Assembly (NCBI GenBank): GCA_024742455.1
Contig: JANSYL010000003.1
Span: 62,001-126,000, forward strand
Source of the DNA: Paracoccaceae bacterium
GTDB taxonomy: Bacteria; Pseudomonadota; Alphaproteobacteria; Rhodobacterales; Rhodobacteraceae
DNA: 64,000 nt
Direction: 5' to 3'
Shown here: positions 53,017-62,284 of the stretch, piece after piece
Layout: each line of letters starts with the position of its first letter
Numbering within the stretch: the stretch's first letter is position 1
Translations under genes and position numbers: made by a program
Notes under the pieces: generated by a model
Told to the model about the DNA's origin: nothing
What the model saw: only the letters and a program-made list of their open reading frames with translations
Database searches by the model: none

Positions 53017-53663
53017 TTGCCCCGCGCCCGAACGAGGCGCCGCCGCAGGCCGCCCATGACCGGCTCTATCGCACGCTGAGAACCCGGATCATGCATGGCG
53101 AGGTGCCGCCGGGCCAGGCGATGACGCTGCGCGGCCTGGGCGCGGAATTCGGCGTGTCGATGACCCCCGCGCGCGAGGCGGTGCGGCGGCTGGTCAGCGA
53201 GGGGGCGCTGTTGCTATCGGCCTCGGGCCGGGTGTCGACACCGGAATTGTCAAATGAACGGATCGAGGAACTGGCCTCGATCCGCGCGCTTCTGGAACCC
53301 GAACTGGCCGCCCGCGCGATGCCGCGCGCCCATCCCGCACTGATCGAACGGATGGAGGCGATCAATGCCTCGATCGCCCAGGCGATCGCCCGGCGCGATC
53401 CCGTGGCCTATATCCGCCGCAACCTGGAATTTCACCGCACGCTCTACCTGCGCGCCCAGGCGCCCGCGATGCTGGCCTTGGCCGAAACCGTCTGGCTGCA
53501 GATGGGCCCGACGATGCGGGCGCTTTACGGGCGGCTGAACCGGACGGAAGTGCCGCGCAATCACAAGCTGATCCTCGCGGCGCTGAACGCGGGCGATGAG
53601 CCGGGGCTGCGCCTGGCCGTGCGCGGGGATGTGACGCAAGGGCTGCGCCTGCTGGCGGGGTAG
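53010..53663 (+). CDS. GntR-family transcriptional regulator (FCD/FadR subfamily)
   Basis: 217 residues from ATG 53010. The winged helix-turn-helix spans about residues 15-75 (YRTLRTRIMHGEVPPGQAMTLRGLGAEFGVSMTPAREAVRRL). The helical FCD ligand domain follows, with NLEFHRTLYLRA carrying a metal-ligand His. It probably senses a small carboxylate. It is coupled to the protease gene; the operon it controls is not visible. Confidence 0.9.
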   Translation: MLIAPRPNEAPPQAAHDRLYRTLRTRIMHGEVPPGQAMTLRGLGAEFGVSMTPAREAVRRLVSEGALLLSASGRVSTPELSNERIEELASIRALLEPELAARAMPRAHPALIERMEAINASIAQAIARRDPVAYIRRNLEFHRTLYLRAQAPAMLALAETVWLQMGPTMRALYGRLNRTEVPRNHKLILAALNAGDEPGLRLAVRGDVTQGLRLLAG

Positions 53664-53691
53664 GGGGGCGTTTCTCTCGCGAAAAACGGGG

Positions 53692-53711
53692 CGGAAATCT
53701 GCAGATTTCCG
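53692..53711. repeat. 20-bp perfect palindrome CGGAAATCTG/CAGATTTCCG
   Basis: Uninterrupted dyad with no loop bases, 29 bases after the GntR stop. It is AT-rich in the centre, has no T-run after it, and is a candidate dispersed palindrome or terminator-like stem. Confidence 0.6.
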
Positions 53712-53758
53712 GGCACCTTTCCGGCGGGCCAGACGCGTAAGGGCCGCCGTTGCGGGGA

Positions 53759-53781
53759 GGTATTTCCGAAGCAAAGAGGGG
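53759..53781 (+). repeat. Shared motif GGTATTT...AAGCAAAGAGGG (copy 2)
   Basis: Second occurrence of the motif at 27456-27478, in the same orientation, again in an intergenic gap. The two agree over GGTATTT and AAGCAAAGAGGG. Confidence 0.4.
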
Positions 53782-53828
53782 CGGGCCAGTGGCCATTTCC
53801 GACCGGCCCCTTCCGCTTTCGTTCGGTC

Positions 53829-53906
53829 AGCTGTGGATCGGTCCGTCCCCGCAGGCCAGCGCCGCCTCGCGCACGGCTTCGGAATAGGTCGGGTGGGCAT
53901 GGCAGG
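53829..53906 (-). pseudogene. Detached copy of the lpdA 3' end (78 bp, 77/78 identical)
   Basis: Matches 53985-54062 with one change (CAT for CGT). On the minus strand it reads the last 25 codons of lipoamide dehydrogenase ([19 protein letters not shown]...) and ends in TGA, whereas the live gene ends in TAG. It is therefore probably the ancestral 3' end, displaced by insertion plus duplication. Confidence 0.85.
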
Positions 53907-53984
53907 GTCGCGGGCGGTGCGGCGCAGCCGATGAAACGTCCAGTGGACGTTTCAAGCCCGCGACTTGCGGAGCCCGACCTGCCT
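53907..53984. repeat. 78-base palindromic element between the two lpdA tail copies
   Basis: Nested symmetry: GTCGCGGGC (53907-53915) with GCCCGCGAC (53956-53964), and a perfect hairpin TGAAACGTCC-AGT-GGACGTTTCA (53932-53954). GGCAGG at 53901 and CCTGCC at 53978 extend it. The element supplies the TAG stop that now ends lpdA. The core hairpin looks like a roseobacter intergenic repeat; a genome count would settle it. Confidence 0.7.
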
Positions 53985-55371
53985 AGCTGTGGATCGGTCC
54001 GTCCCCGCAGGCCAGCGCCGCCTCGCGCACGGCTTCGGAATAGGTCGGGTGGGCGTGGCAGGTCAGCGCCAGGTCCTGCGCGCTTGCCCCGAATTCCATC
54101 GCCACGCAGATCTCGTGGATCAGGTCACCCGCCATCGGCCCGATGATATGGGCGCCGAGGATCCGGTCGGTGGCCTTGTCGGCGAGGATCTTCACGAACC
54201 CGTCGGCGGCGAAATTGGCCTTGGCCCGTCCATTGCCCATGAAGGAGAACTTGCCGACCTTGTAGGCGTGGCCCTTGTCCTTCAGCGTCTCTTCGGTTTC
54301 GCCGACACTGGCGACCTCGGGATGGGTGTAGATGACGCCGGGGATCACGCCGTAATTGACATGGCCATGCTTGCCCGCGACGACCTCGGCCACCGCCATG
54401 CCTTCGTCCTCGGCCTTGTGGGCCAGCATCGGGCCCGAGATACAGTCGCCGATGGCGTGGATGCCTTTGACATTGGTGGACCAGTGGCTGTCGGTCCTGA
54501 TCTGGCCGCGCTCGGTCATCTCGACACCCAGCTCGGCCAGGCCCAGGCCATCGGTGTAGGGTTTGCGCCCCGTCGCGACCAGAACGACATCGGCATCCAC
54601 CGTCGCCTCGCTGTCATCCTTGCGCAGCTTGTAGGTGACCTTGGCCTTGGTCTTCGTCGCCTGGACTTTCTGCACCGCCGCGCCCAGGGTGAAGTTCAGC
54701 CCCTGTTTCGTCAGCAGTTTCTGGAACTGTTTCGACACTTCGGCGTCCATGCCGGGCGTGATATGGTCGAGGAACTCGATGACGTGAATCTCGGCCCCGA
54801 GGCGGGCATAGACCGACCCCAGTTCCAGCCCGATCACGCCCGCGCCGATCACCACCATCTTTTTCGGGATTTTCGGCAGGCTCAGCGCGCCTTCGGAGGT
54901 CACGACGACCTTCTCGTCGATCTCGATCCCCGGCAGCGCCGAAGGTTCGGAGCCCGTGGCGATGATGATATGCTTGGCCTCGTGCACGTTGTCGCCGACC
55001 TTGACGCGGCCCGCTTCGGGGATCGACCCCCATCCCTTGAGCCAGTCGATCTTGTTCTTCTTGAACAGAAATTCGATGCCCTTGGTGTTCTGGCCGATGA
55101 CATCGTCCTTGTAGGCCAGCATCTGGGTCCAGTCGACCGAGGGGGATTTCCCCTTCAGCCCCATCTTGGCGAAGTTATGCTCGGCCTCGTGCAGCTGGTG
55201 GCTGGCATGCAGCAGTGCCTTGGACGGGATGCAGCCGATGTTCAGGCAGGTGCCGCCCAGCGTGTCGCGCCCTTCGACGCAGGCCGTCTTCAAGCCCAGT
55301 TGCGCGCAGCGGATGGCGCAGACATAACCGCCGGGGCCTGAGCCGATCACGATGACATCATAGCTGGCCAT
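53983..55371 (-). CDS. lpdA: Dihydrolipoyl dehydrogenase (E3)
   Basis: 462 residues from ATG 55371 (AAAGGA upstream). FAD motif [19 protein letters not shown], redox disulfide [19 protein letters not shown] motif [19 protein letters not shown] and the C-terminal [15 protein letters not shown] with the catalytic His-Glu. It reoxidises lipoyl groups of the 2-oxoglutarate dehydrogenase complex encoded upstream and probably also serves glycine cleavage. Its last 25 codons are duplicated downstream. Confidence 0.97.
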   Translation of the reverse strand: MASYDVIVIGSGPGGYVCAIRCAQLGLKTACVEGRDTLGGTCLNIGCIPSKALLHASHQLHEAEHNFAKMGLKGKSPSVDWTQMLAYKDDVIGQNTKGIEFLFKKNKIDWLKGWGSIPEAGRVKVGDNVHEAKHIIIATGSEPSALPGIEIDEKVVVTSEGALSLPKIPKKMVVIGAGVIGLELGSVYARLGAEIHVIEFLDHITPGMDAEVSKQFQKLLTKQGLNFTLGAAVQKVQATKTKAKVTYKLRKDDSEATVDADVVLVATGRKPYTDGLGLAELGVEMTERGQIRTDSHWSTNVKGIHAIGDCISGPMLAHKAEDEGMAVAEVVAGKHGHVNYGVIPGVIYTHPEVASVGETEETLKDKGHAYKVGKFSFMGNGRAKANFAADGFVKILADKATDRILGAHIIGPMAGDLIHEICVAMEFGASAQDLALTCHAHPTYSEAVREAALACGDGPIHS

Positions 55372-55495
55372 GGAGGGTCCTTTCGCACGTCTTTGGTGTT
55401 TTGGTGCGCATCGGGCATGCACAACCTCAGCCTGTGGTATGGCGGAAATCTTCGCGGGTTTCAGCGCGCGGCGGTGTCGCAGTTCGGGTCTGTGA

Positions 55496-55915
55496 TCACA
55501 AACCGTGGATCAGCGCGGCGATCACCATGAACAGCGTGGCGAAAAAACCGATGCCGAAGAACACCGACCGCCAGGGCACCCATCCATAGGCATAGGCGGG
55601 CACATAAAGGATGCGGGCGGCAAGGTAGGTCCAGCCGCAGGCGGCGGTGAAGGCGGAATTGGTGACGCTCAGTTCCACCACCACGACTGCGATGGTGAAC
55701 AGGATCAGCCCCTCGAAGTGATTGTTGAGCGCCCGGTAGAGGCGGGCGGTTTTTTCCGACAGCTGATCCTCGAGACTGCCGCCCAGCCGCGACCGGTCGC
55801 GGGGCGAGGCGGTCTTGCCCGGCCCAAGCTCACGGTTGGCGGGGACCGACATCAGCGCGAACTGAACGATCTGCAGAAGGAAGGCGAGGGCGAGGGTGAG
55901 GAGTTCGGGGGTCAT
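55496..55915 (-). CDS. MAPEG family membrane protein
   Basis: 139 residues from ATG 55915. Four membrane helices; the conserved pattern [37 protein letters not shown] and [14 protein letters not shown] matches membrane-associated eicosanoid/glutathione metabolism proteins. RALNNHFEG corresponds to the glutathione-binding region. Substrate unknown. It lies between the ABM-like gene and lpdA on the same strand. Confidence 0.87.
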   Translation of the reverse strand: MTPELLTLALAFLLQIVQFALMSVPANRELGPGKTASPRDRSRLGGSLEDQLSEKTARLYRALNNHFEGLILFTIAVVVVELSVTNSAFTAACGWTYLAARILYVPAYAYGWVPWRSVFFGIGFFATLFMVIAALIHGL

Positions 55916-56004
55916 GGGTGTCTGGTCCACTTGGGCGAGGCAGAAACGATCCGCCTCACCCATCGCCGAACCGGGTCGAGAGTTCAACGCTGCCGTTGCG
56001 CTGC

Positions 56005-56274
56005 TCAGGCGGGTTTCAGCATCTTTGTGGCGATATGGGCGATGCCGTCGCGTTCCAGATGCATGGCCAGTTCCTCGGACCCGAAGAATGCCTTGGCCCT
56101 GTCCAGGTCCAGCACCTGAAACAGGACGAAGGCATGGTTGGCCACGTCCGCGTCCTGCCAGACATGCAATGTCTTCAGGCCGGCCGCCTTCCGCGCCGGG
56201 GCATCTCGGTCGAACACCGCATGCCAGGCGTCGAAATCGGCGACATCGGCCTGCCAGAGGATGTGGGTGGCCAT
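56005..56274 (-). CDS. Small dimeric alpha-beta barrel protein (ABM-like)
   Basis: 89 residues. HILWQADVADFDAWHAVFDRDAPARKAAGL, LHVWQDADVANHAFVLFQVLDLDRAKAFFGSEEL and a C-terminal strand fit the ferredoxin-like barrel seen in antibiotic-biosynthesis-monooxygenase-type and related proteins. No catalytic residues are obvious. It begins one base after odhB stops and is therefore in the same unit. Confidence 0.7.
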   Translation of the reverse strand: MATHILWQADVADFDAWHAVFDRDAPARKAAGLKTLHVWQDADVANHAFVLFQVLDLDRAKAFFGSEELAMHLERDGIAHIATKMLKPA

Positions 56275-56275
56275 T

Positions 56276-57781
56276 CTACAAATCTATCAGCAACCGCCGC
56301 GGGTCCTCCAGCGCGTCTTTCACGCGCACCAGGAACGTCACCGCGCCTTTGCCGTCGACGATCCGGTGGTCGTAGCTCAGCGCCAGGTACATCATCGGGC
56401 GGATCACGATCTGGCCGTTCACCACCATCGGGCGGTCCTGGATCTTGTGCATGCCAAGGATGCCCGATTGCGGAGGGTTCAGGATGGGCGAGGACATCAG
56501 CGAGCCGTAGACGCCGCCGTTCGAGATGGTGAAGGTGCCGCCCTGCATCTCGGCCATCGACAGTTTGCCGTCACGGGCGCGGCGGCCTTTCTCGCCGATC
56601 TCCTTCTCGATCTCGGCAAAGCTCTTGCGGTCCACGTCGCGCAGCACCGGCACCACGAGGCCCTGCGGCGTGCCGGCGGCGATGCCCATATGGACGAAGT
56701 TCTTGTAGACCACGTCGGTGCCGTCGATCTCGGCGTTCACCTCGGGCACTTCCTTCAGGGCATGCACGCAAGCCTTGGTGAAGAAGGACATGAAGCCCAG
56801 ACGCACGCCGTGTTTCTTCTCGAACTCGTCCTTGTACTGGTTTCTCAGCGCCATCACCTCGGTCATGTCCACCTCGTTATAGGTGGTCAGCATAGCGGCG
56901 GTGTTCTGCGCGTCCTTCAGGCGGCGGGCGATGGTCTGGCGCAGGCGGGTCATCTTGACCCGTTCCTCGCGCGCGGCATCCTCGGCGGCGACAGGGGCGC
57001 GGGGGGCTTGCGCGGGGGCCGGGGCAGGGGCCTGTGCGGCAGGGGAAGCGGGGCCGCGCAGCACGTCTTCCTTCATGATCCGTCCGTCGCGGCCGGTGCC
57101 TTGGATCTGGTCGGGGCTAAGGCCCTTTTCGGCCATCAGTTTTTCTGCCGAGGGGGCGTTGGCGACGTCCTTTCCACCCGTCGCCGGGGCCGAGGCGGCA
57201 GGGGCCGGGGCCGCCGCCGGGGCGGAAGACGCAGCGCCCGCGCTGCCGCCGATCACGGCGAGCCTGGCCGAGGCATCGACGGTCGTGCCCTCGGGCGCCA
57301 GGATCTCCGACAACACGCCAGCGGCAGGGGCAGGCACCTCGACCGACACCTTATCGGTTTCCAGCTCGCACAGCATTTCGTCCTGCGCGACGGTATCGCC
57401 CACCTTCTTGAACCAGGTCGACACGGTCGCCTCGGTCACGCTTTCGCCAAGCGTCGGCACCATGACATCGACGGTCTTGCCGCCGCCACTGTCGGCGGGT
57501 GCGGCGGGTGCGGCTGCCGGGGCAGGGGCGGCACCCGCGCCCTGTCCATCGGCCACCATCGCCAGCAGCGCATCGACACCCACAGTCTCGCCCTCGGCGG
57601 CGATAATCTCGCCAAGCGTTCCAGCGGCCGGCGAGGGCACCTCGACTGTCACCTTGTCGGTTTCCAGTTCGCACAGCATTTCGTCGACGGCGACGGCATC
57701 GCCGGGTTTCTTGAACCAGGTGGCCACCGTCGCTTCGGTGACGCTTTCGCCTAGGGTGGGGACGCGGACTTCGACCGACAT
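56276..57781 (-). CDS. sucB: Dihydrolipoyllysine succinyltransferase (E2 of 2-oxoglutarate dehydrogenase)
   Basis: 501 residues with two lipoyl domains (residues 1-78 and about 103-180; both have CELETDKV with the lipoyl Lys) joined by Ala/Pro linkers. A peripheral-subunit-binding domain ([29 protein letters not shown]) and the acyltransferase core follow, with [13 protein letters not shown] (HxxxDG). E. coli SucB has one lipoyl domain; two are usual in Rhodobacteraceae. It transfers the succinyl group to CoA. Confidence 0.96.
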   Translation of the reverse strand: MSVEVRVPTLGESVTEATVATWFKKPGDAVAVDEMLCELETDKVTVEVPSPAAGTLGEIIAAEGETVGVDALLAMVADGQGAGAAPAPAAAPAAPADSGGGKTVDVMVPTLGESVTEATVSTWFKKVGDTVAQDEMLCELETDKVSVEVPAPAAGVLSEILAPEGTTVDASARLAVIGGSAGAASSAPAAAPAPAASAPATGGKDVANAPSAEKLMAEKGLSPDQIQGTGRDGRIMKEDVLRGPASPAAQAPAPAPAQAPRAPVAAEDAAREERVKMTRLRQTIARRLKDAQNTAAMLTTYNEVDMTEVMALRNQYKDEFEKKHGVRLGFMSFFTKACVHALKEVPEVNAEIDGTDVVYKNFVHMGIAAGTPQGLVVPVLRDVDRKSFAEIEKEIGEKGRRARDGKLSMAEMQGGTFTISNGGVYGSLMSSPILNPPQSGILGMHKIQDRPMVVNGQIVIRPMMYLALSYDHRIVDGKGAVTFLVRVKDALEDPRRLLIDL

Positions 57782-57785
57782 GGTG

Positions 57786-60749
57786 TTACCCTTCCATCGT
57801 CAGCGCTTCGTTCACGAGCGCGGTTTGTTGTGATTTGTGCATCGAGGCAAGGCCCGTGGCGGGCGAGGCCGAGGCCGTACGCCCGACGTAACGGGGCCGG
57901 GCGTGCTTGGCGCCCAAACGGCCGAGCACCCATTCGATATTGGGTTCGACGAAGGTCCAGCCGCCCTGGTTCTTGGGTTCTTCCTGGCACCAGATCACTT
58001 CGGCGCCCTTGAAGCGTTCCAGTTCCTTCATCAGCGACAGCGCCGGGAAGGGATAGAACTGTTCCAGCCTGAGCAGGTAGATATCCTTGATCCCGCGCGC
58101 ATCGCGTTCTTCCAGCAGGTCGTAATAGACCTTGCCCGAGGAAATCACGACGCGCCTGATCTTGTTGTCGGCCACAAGTTTCGTGTCGGAATTGCCCTTT
58201 TCGGCATCATCCCAAAGCACCCGGTGAAAGCTGGACCCGGTGGTGAAATCCTCGGCCGAGCTGATTGCCAGCTTGTGGCGCAACAGCGATTTCGGCGTCA
58301 TCAGCACCAGGGGCTTGCGATAGCTGCGGTGGATCTGGCGGCGCAGGATGTGGAAATAGTTGGCCGGGGTCGTGCAATTGGCCACGATCCAGTTGTCCTC
58401 GGCACACATCTGCAGGAACCGTTCCAGCCGGGCCGAGGAATGTTCCGGCCCCTGGCCTTCGAACCCGTGCGGCAGCAGCATCACAAGGCCCGACATCCGC
58501 AGCCATTTGCGTTCGCCTGAACTGATGAACTGGTCGAACATGATCTGCGCCCCGTTGGCGAAATCGCCGAACTGGGCCTCCCACGCGACCAGCGCATTGG
58601 GTTCCGACAGCGAATAGCCGTATTCGAAGCCCAGGACCGCGTATTCCGACAGCATCGAATCGATGACCTCGTATTTCGCCTGCCCCTCGCGGATGTGGTT
58701 CAGGGGGTAATACCGGTCCTCGGTTTCCTGGTCGATCAGACCGGAATGGCGCTGGCTGAAGGTGCCGCGCGTCGAATCCTGGCCCGACAGGCGCACCGGG
58801 TAGCCTTCGGTCAGCAGGCTGCCGAAGGCCAGCGCCTCGGCGGTGGCCCAGTCGAACCCCTGCCCGCTGTCGAACATCTGCTGCTTCGATTCCAGCAGGC
58901 GGCCCACGGTGCGGTGCAGGGCAAAGCCCTCGGGTGCCCGGGTCAGGGCGGCGCCGATCTCGGCCATGGTTTCGGGTTTGATCGCGGTTTCGCCGCGCTG
59001 GTATTCCTCGCCCTGGCGGTTCAGGTGCGACCACCGCCCGTCCAGCCAGTCGGCCTTGTTGGGCTTGTATTCCTTGCCCGCCTCGAACTCGTCGTTCAGC
59101 TTGGCCTGGAAGGCGGCCTTGGCATCCTCGATCTCGCCCTCGGGGATCAGGCCGTCGCGCACAAGGCGTTCGGTATAAAGCTGCAGCGTCGTCTTCTGCG
59201 TCTTGATCTTCTTGTACATCAGGGGGTTGGTGAACATCGGTTCATCCCCCTCGTTGTGGCCGAAGCGGCGATAGCAGAACATGTCGATGACCACGTCCTT
59301 GCCGAACATCTGGCGGAACTCGATGGCGACCTTGGCGGCATGGACCACCGCCTCGGGGTCATCGCCGTTGACGTGGAAAATCGGTGCCTCGACCATCAGC
59401 GCGATATCGGTGGGGTAGGGGGACGACCGGCTGAAATGCGGCGCGGTGGTGAACCCGATCTGGTTGTTCACCACGAAATGGATCGTGCCGCCGGTGCGGT
59501 GCCCGCGCAGCCCCGACAGGCCGAACCCTTCCGCCACGACGCCCTGGCCCGCAAAGGCCGCATCGCCATGCAGCAGAACCGCCACGACCTGTTTGCGATC
59601 GGCATCGCCCATCTGGTCCTGTTTCGCGCGCACCTTGCCCAGCACGACGGGGTTCACCGCCTCCAGGTGGGATGGGTTCGCGGTCAGGGACAGGTGAACG
59701 GAATTTCCGTCGAACTCCCGGTCGCTGGACGCCCCCAGATGGTATTTCACATCGCCCGAGCCATCGACATCCTCGGGCTTGAAGGACCCGCCCTGAAACT
59801 CGTTGAAGATCGCGCGGAAGGGTTTGCCCATCACGTTGGCCAGAACCGACAGGCGGCCCCGGTGGGGCATGCCGACCACCACCTCGCGGACGCCCAGACT
59901 GCCGCCGCGCTTGATGATCTGTTCCATCGCGGGGATCAGCGCCTCGCCGCCATCCAGCCCGAAACGCTTGGTGCCAGTATATTTGACGTGCAGGAATTTC
60001 TCGAACCCCTCGGCCTCGACCAGCTTGTTCAGGATCGCCTTGCGCCCTTCCTTGGTGAAGGCGATTTCCTTGCCGTAGCCTTCGATCCGTTCCTTCAGCC
60101 AGGCGGCTTCGTCAGGGTTCGAGATGTGCATGTATTGCAGCGCGAAGGTGCCGCAATAGGTGCGTTTGACGATCTCGACGATCTGCCGGATCGAGGCCAT
60201 CTGCAGGCCCAGGACGTTGTCGATGAAGATGGGCCGGTCCATGTCGGCCTCGGTGAAGCCGTAGGATTTCGGGTCAAGCTCGGGATGCGGGGTCTGGTCG
60301 CGCATGCCCAGCGGGTCCAGGTCGGCCACCAGGTGCCCCCGGATCCGGTAGGCACGGATCAGCATCAGCGCCCGGATCGAATCGAGCACAGCACGCTGGA
60401 CCTGTGCGTCGGTCAGCTCGACGCCCTTGTCCTTGGCGGTGTCCTTGATCTTTTTCGCCGCCGCCCTGGCCTCCAGGTCGGACGGGGTCGACCATTCGCC
60501 GGTCAGGGCCCCCGTCATCTCGTCGGCGGGCATCGGCGGCCAGTCGGCACGCGCCCAGGACGGGCCCTGCGCCTCGGCCTGCGCATCCGCCGGAGCATCC
60601 CCGAGCGAGGCAAAGAAATCCCGCCACGCCTGGTCGACCGCGTTCGGGTCCTGCGCGTACTGGGCATAAAGCTGTTCCAGATAGGCCGCGTTGTGGCCCT
60701 GCATGAAGGAGGAGGCGTGGAACTGGTCGTTGGGGCTTTGGTCGGTCAT
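57786..60749 (-). CDS. sucA: 2-oxoglutarate dehydrogenase E1 component
   Basis: 987-residue thiamine diphosphate enzyme that decarboxylates 2-oxoglutarate. The N-terminal segment [23 protein letters not shown] is the E2-binding end. [58 protein letters not shown] (ThDP/Mg) and [16 protein letters not shown] are conserved. It ends 4 bases before sucB and its start overlaps the DUF805 stop. Confidence 0.97.
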   Translation of the reverse strand: MTDQSPNDQFHASSFMQGHNAAYLEQLYAQYAQDPNAVDQAWRDFFASLGDAPADAQAEAQGPSWARADWPPMPADEMTGALTGEWSTPSDLEARAAAKKIKDTAKDKGVELTDAQVQRAVLDSIRALMLIRAYRIRGHLVADLDPLGMRDQTPHPELDPKSYGFTEADMDRPIFIDNVLGLQMASIRQIVEIVKRTYCGTFALQYMHISNPDEAAWLKERIEGYGKEIAFTKEGRKAILNKLVEAEGFEKFLHVKYTGTKRFGLDGGEALIPAMEQIIKRGGSLGVREVVVGMPHRGRLSVLANVMGKPFRAIFNEFQGGSFKPEDVDGSGDVKYHLGASSDREFDGNSVHLSLTANPSHLEAVNPVVLGKVRAKQDQMGDADRKQVVAVLLHGDAAFAGQGVVAEGFGLSGLRGHRTGGTIHFVVNNQIGFTTAPHFSRSSPYPTDIALMVEAPIFHVNGDDPEAVVHAAKVAIEFRQMFGKDVVIDMFCYRRFGHNEGDEPMFTNPLMYKKIKTQKTTLQLYTERLVRDGLIPEGEIEDAKAAFQAKLNDEFEAGKEYKPNKADWLDGRWSHLNRQGEEYQRGETAIKPETMAEIGAALTRAPEGFALHRTVGRLLESKQQMFDSGQGFDWATAEALAFGSLLTEGYPVRLSGQDSTRGTFSQRHSGLIDQETEDRYYPLNHIREGQAKYEVIDSMLSEYAVLGFEYGYSLSEPNALVAWEAQFGDFANGAQIMFDQFISSGERKWLRMSGLVMLLPHGFEGQGPEHSSARLERFLQMCAEDNWIVANCTTPANYFHILRRQIHRSYRKPLVLMTPKSLLRHKLAISSAEDFTTGSSFHRVLWDDAEKGNSDTKLVADNKIRRVVISSGKVYYDLLEERDARGIKDIYLLRLEQFYPFPALSLMKELERFKGAEVIWCQEEPKNQGGWTFVEPNIEWVLGRLGAKHARPRYVGRTASASPATGLASMHKSQQTALVNEALTMEG

Positions 60750-61357
60750 GTCGTTACCTCATGCGGGTTGGGACCGTATGCGTTCGGGCCGGATTGGGAC
60801 GGACGGATCAGGGCGAGCGCGACGAGGCCAAGCAGGATCGCGACGGGCAGGCCGAGGATCGACAAGAGGGCAAGGCCGAGCGCCCCGACGATCGCGCCAC
60901 CGACGACCAGGTCCATGATTGCTGTCGTCGCCAGCATCGGAGACGAAAAGACCAGCACGGCGGTTGCGTCTTCGTCATCGAGATCGACCTCGTCCAGCGC
61001 CGCCCCGGTGACGGATTGGTCGGTTGCGAAGGTGATCGCGGTGTCGATCAGGGCCGCGATTGCCAGCACCATCGCCACGATGCAGGCCAGATAGGTCACG
61101 GCCGTCAGAACGCCGGACCGCCCGACATCGTGACGGCGCCGGACAATGGCCGCAAGGACCCCGGGCATCGTCACCAGAAACAGCACACCCGCCGCCAGCA
61201 GCAGGGCGCGCGCGCCGAACAGGAAGGCCAGCAGGATCAGAAGCACGGGCCCGATGCTGTGCAAGGCGAAAAACCACCAGAACTCGGCGCGCATCGCGCG
61301 ACCGGAGAGCGTGAAGCTCTGCCGCAATCCGGTCGCTATCGCACGCCCGGGTGTCAT
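60746..61357 (-). CDS. DUF805 membrane protein
   Basis: 203 residues. FTLSGRAMRAEFWWFFALHSIGPVLLILLAFLFG is the typical DUF805 first helix after an amphipathic start; RRRHDVGRSG is the conserved loop (RRLHDxGxSG-type). About four to five helices with an acidic periplasmic or cytosolic insertion (DEVDLDDEDATA). Function unknown. It is inserted tightly between sucD (ends on the adjacent base) and sucA (4-base overlap). Confidence 0.85.
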   Translation of the reverse strand: MTPGRAIATGLRQSFTLSGRAMRAEFWWFFALHSIGPVLLILLAFLFGARALLLAAGVLFLVTMPGVLAAIVRRRHDVGRSGVLTAVTYLACIVAMVLAIAALIDTAITFATDQSVTGAALDEVDLDDEDATAVLVFSSPMLATTAIMDLVVGGAIVGALGLALLSILGLPVAILLGLVALALIRPSQSGPNAYGPNPHEVTT

Positions 61358-62239
61358 TTACCCGATGGCCTTCAGCACGGCCTCACCCAGGCCCGCCGGG
61401 CTGTCGGCCACGACGATGCCTGCGGCTTGCATGGCTTCGATCTTGTCCTCGGCGCCGCCCTTGCCGCCCGCGACGATTGCGCCGGCATGGCCCATGCGCC
61501 GGCCCGGAGGGGCGGTGCGGCCCGCGATGAAGCCCGCGGTGGGTTTCCAGCGGCCGCGCTTTTTCTCGTCGGCCAGGAACTGCGCCGCCTCTTCCTCGGC
61601 CGAGCCGCCGATTTCGCCGATCATGATGATCGCGGTGGTTTCGTCATCGGCCAGGAACCATTCCAGCACGTCGATATGTTCGGTGCCCTTGATCGGGTCG
61701 CCGCCGATGCCCACGCAGGTCGACTGACCCAGACCCACATCCGAGGTCTGTTTCACCGCCTCATAGGTCAGGGTGCCCGACCGGCTGACGACGCCCACGG
61801 ACCCGCGCTTGTGGATATGGCCGGGCATGATACCGATCTTGCAGGCATCCGGCGTGATGACGCCCGGGCAGTTCGGCCCGATCAGGATGGTGTCGGAGCC
61901 TTCCAGCGCGCGCTTGACCTTCATCATGTCCAGCACCGGAATGCCCTCGGTGATGCAGCAGACCAGCGGGATTTCGGCATCGATCGCTTCCAGGATCGAG
62001 TCGGCTGCAAAGGGCGGCGGCACGTAGATCACGGACGCATTGGCACCGGTCTTGGCGACGGCCTCGTGGCAGGAATTGAACACCGGCAGGTCCAGATGCG
62101 TGGTCCCGCCTTTGCCGGGCGTCACGCCGCCGACCATCTTGGTGCCATAGGCGATGGCCTGTTCCGAGTGGAAGGTGCCCTGGCTGCCGGTAAAGCCCTG
62201 GCAGATCACCTTGGTATTTTCGTCGACGAGGACTGCCAC
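61358..62239 (-). CDS. sucD: Succinyl-CoA synthetase, alpha subunit (ADP-forming)
   Basis: 293 residues. [33 protein letters not shown] is the CoA-binding Rossmann start, [11 protein letters not shown] and [17 protein letters not shown] carry the phosphohistidine. It makes ATP from succinyl-CoA in the TCA cycle together with SucC. Between it and the possible end of sucC lie two other genes. Confidence 0.97.
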   Translation of the reverse strand: MAVLVDENTKVICQGFTGSQGTFHSEQAIAYGTKMVGGVTPGKGGTTHLDLPVFNSCHEAVAKTGANASVIYVPPPFAADSILEAIDAEIPLVCCITEGIPVLDMMKVKRALEGSDTILIGPNCPGVITPDACKIGIMPGHIHKRGSVGVVSRSGTLTYEAVKQTSDVGLGQSTCVGIGGDPIKGTEHIDVLEWFLADDETTAIIMIGEIGGSAEEEAAQFLADEKKRGRWKPTAGFIAGRTAPPGRRMGHAGAIVAGGKGGAEDKIEAMQAAGIVVADSPAGLGEAVLKAIG

Positions 62240-62284
62240 TTTAAGCCTCTCCTTCTGGCTGATATGTCGTTTCGGGATGCGCGG

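Larger units (their letters stand above)
53664..53982. other. 319-base gap between the GntR gene and lpdA, made of repeats
   Basis: No open frame of interest. In order: a 20-bp perfect palindrome (53692-53711), the shared GGTATTT motif (53759-53781), a detached copy of the lpdA 3' end (53829-53906) and a 78-base element with a perfect palindrome (53907-53984). Confidence 0.8.

Noticed and set aside
54614-55341. Long plus-strand frame opposite lpdA
   Set aside because: Mirror frame of a certain gene; no ribosome site or motif.
58695-61094. A 799-codon open frame on the plus strand opposite sucA and the DUF805 gene
   Set aside because: It is a shadow of sucA; the residues show no recognisable domain and it crosses real gene boundaries.
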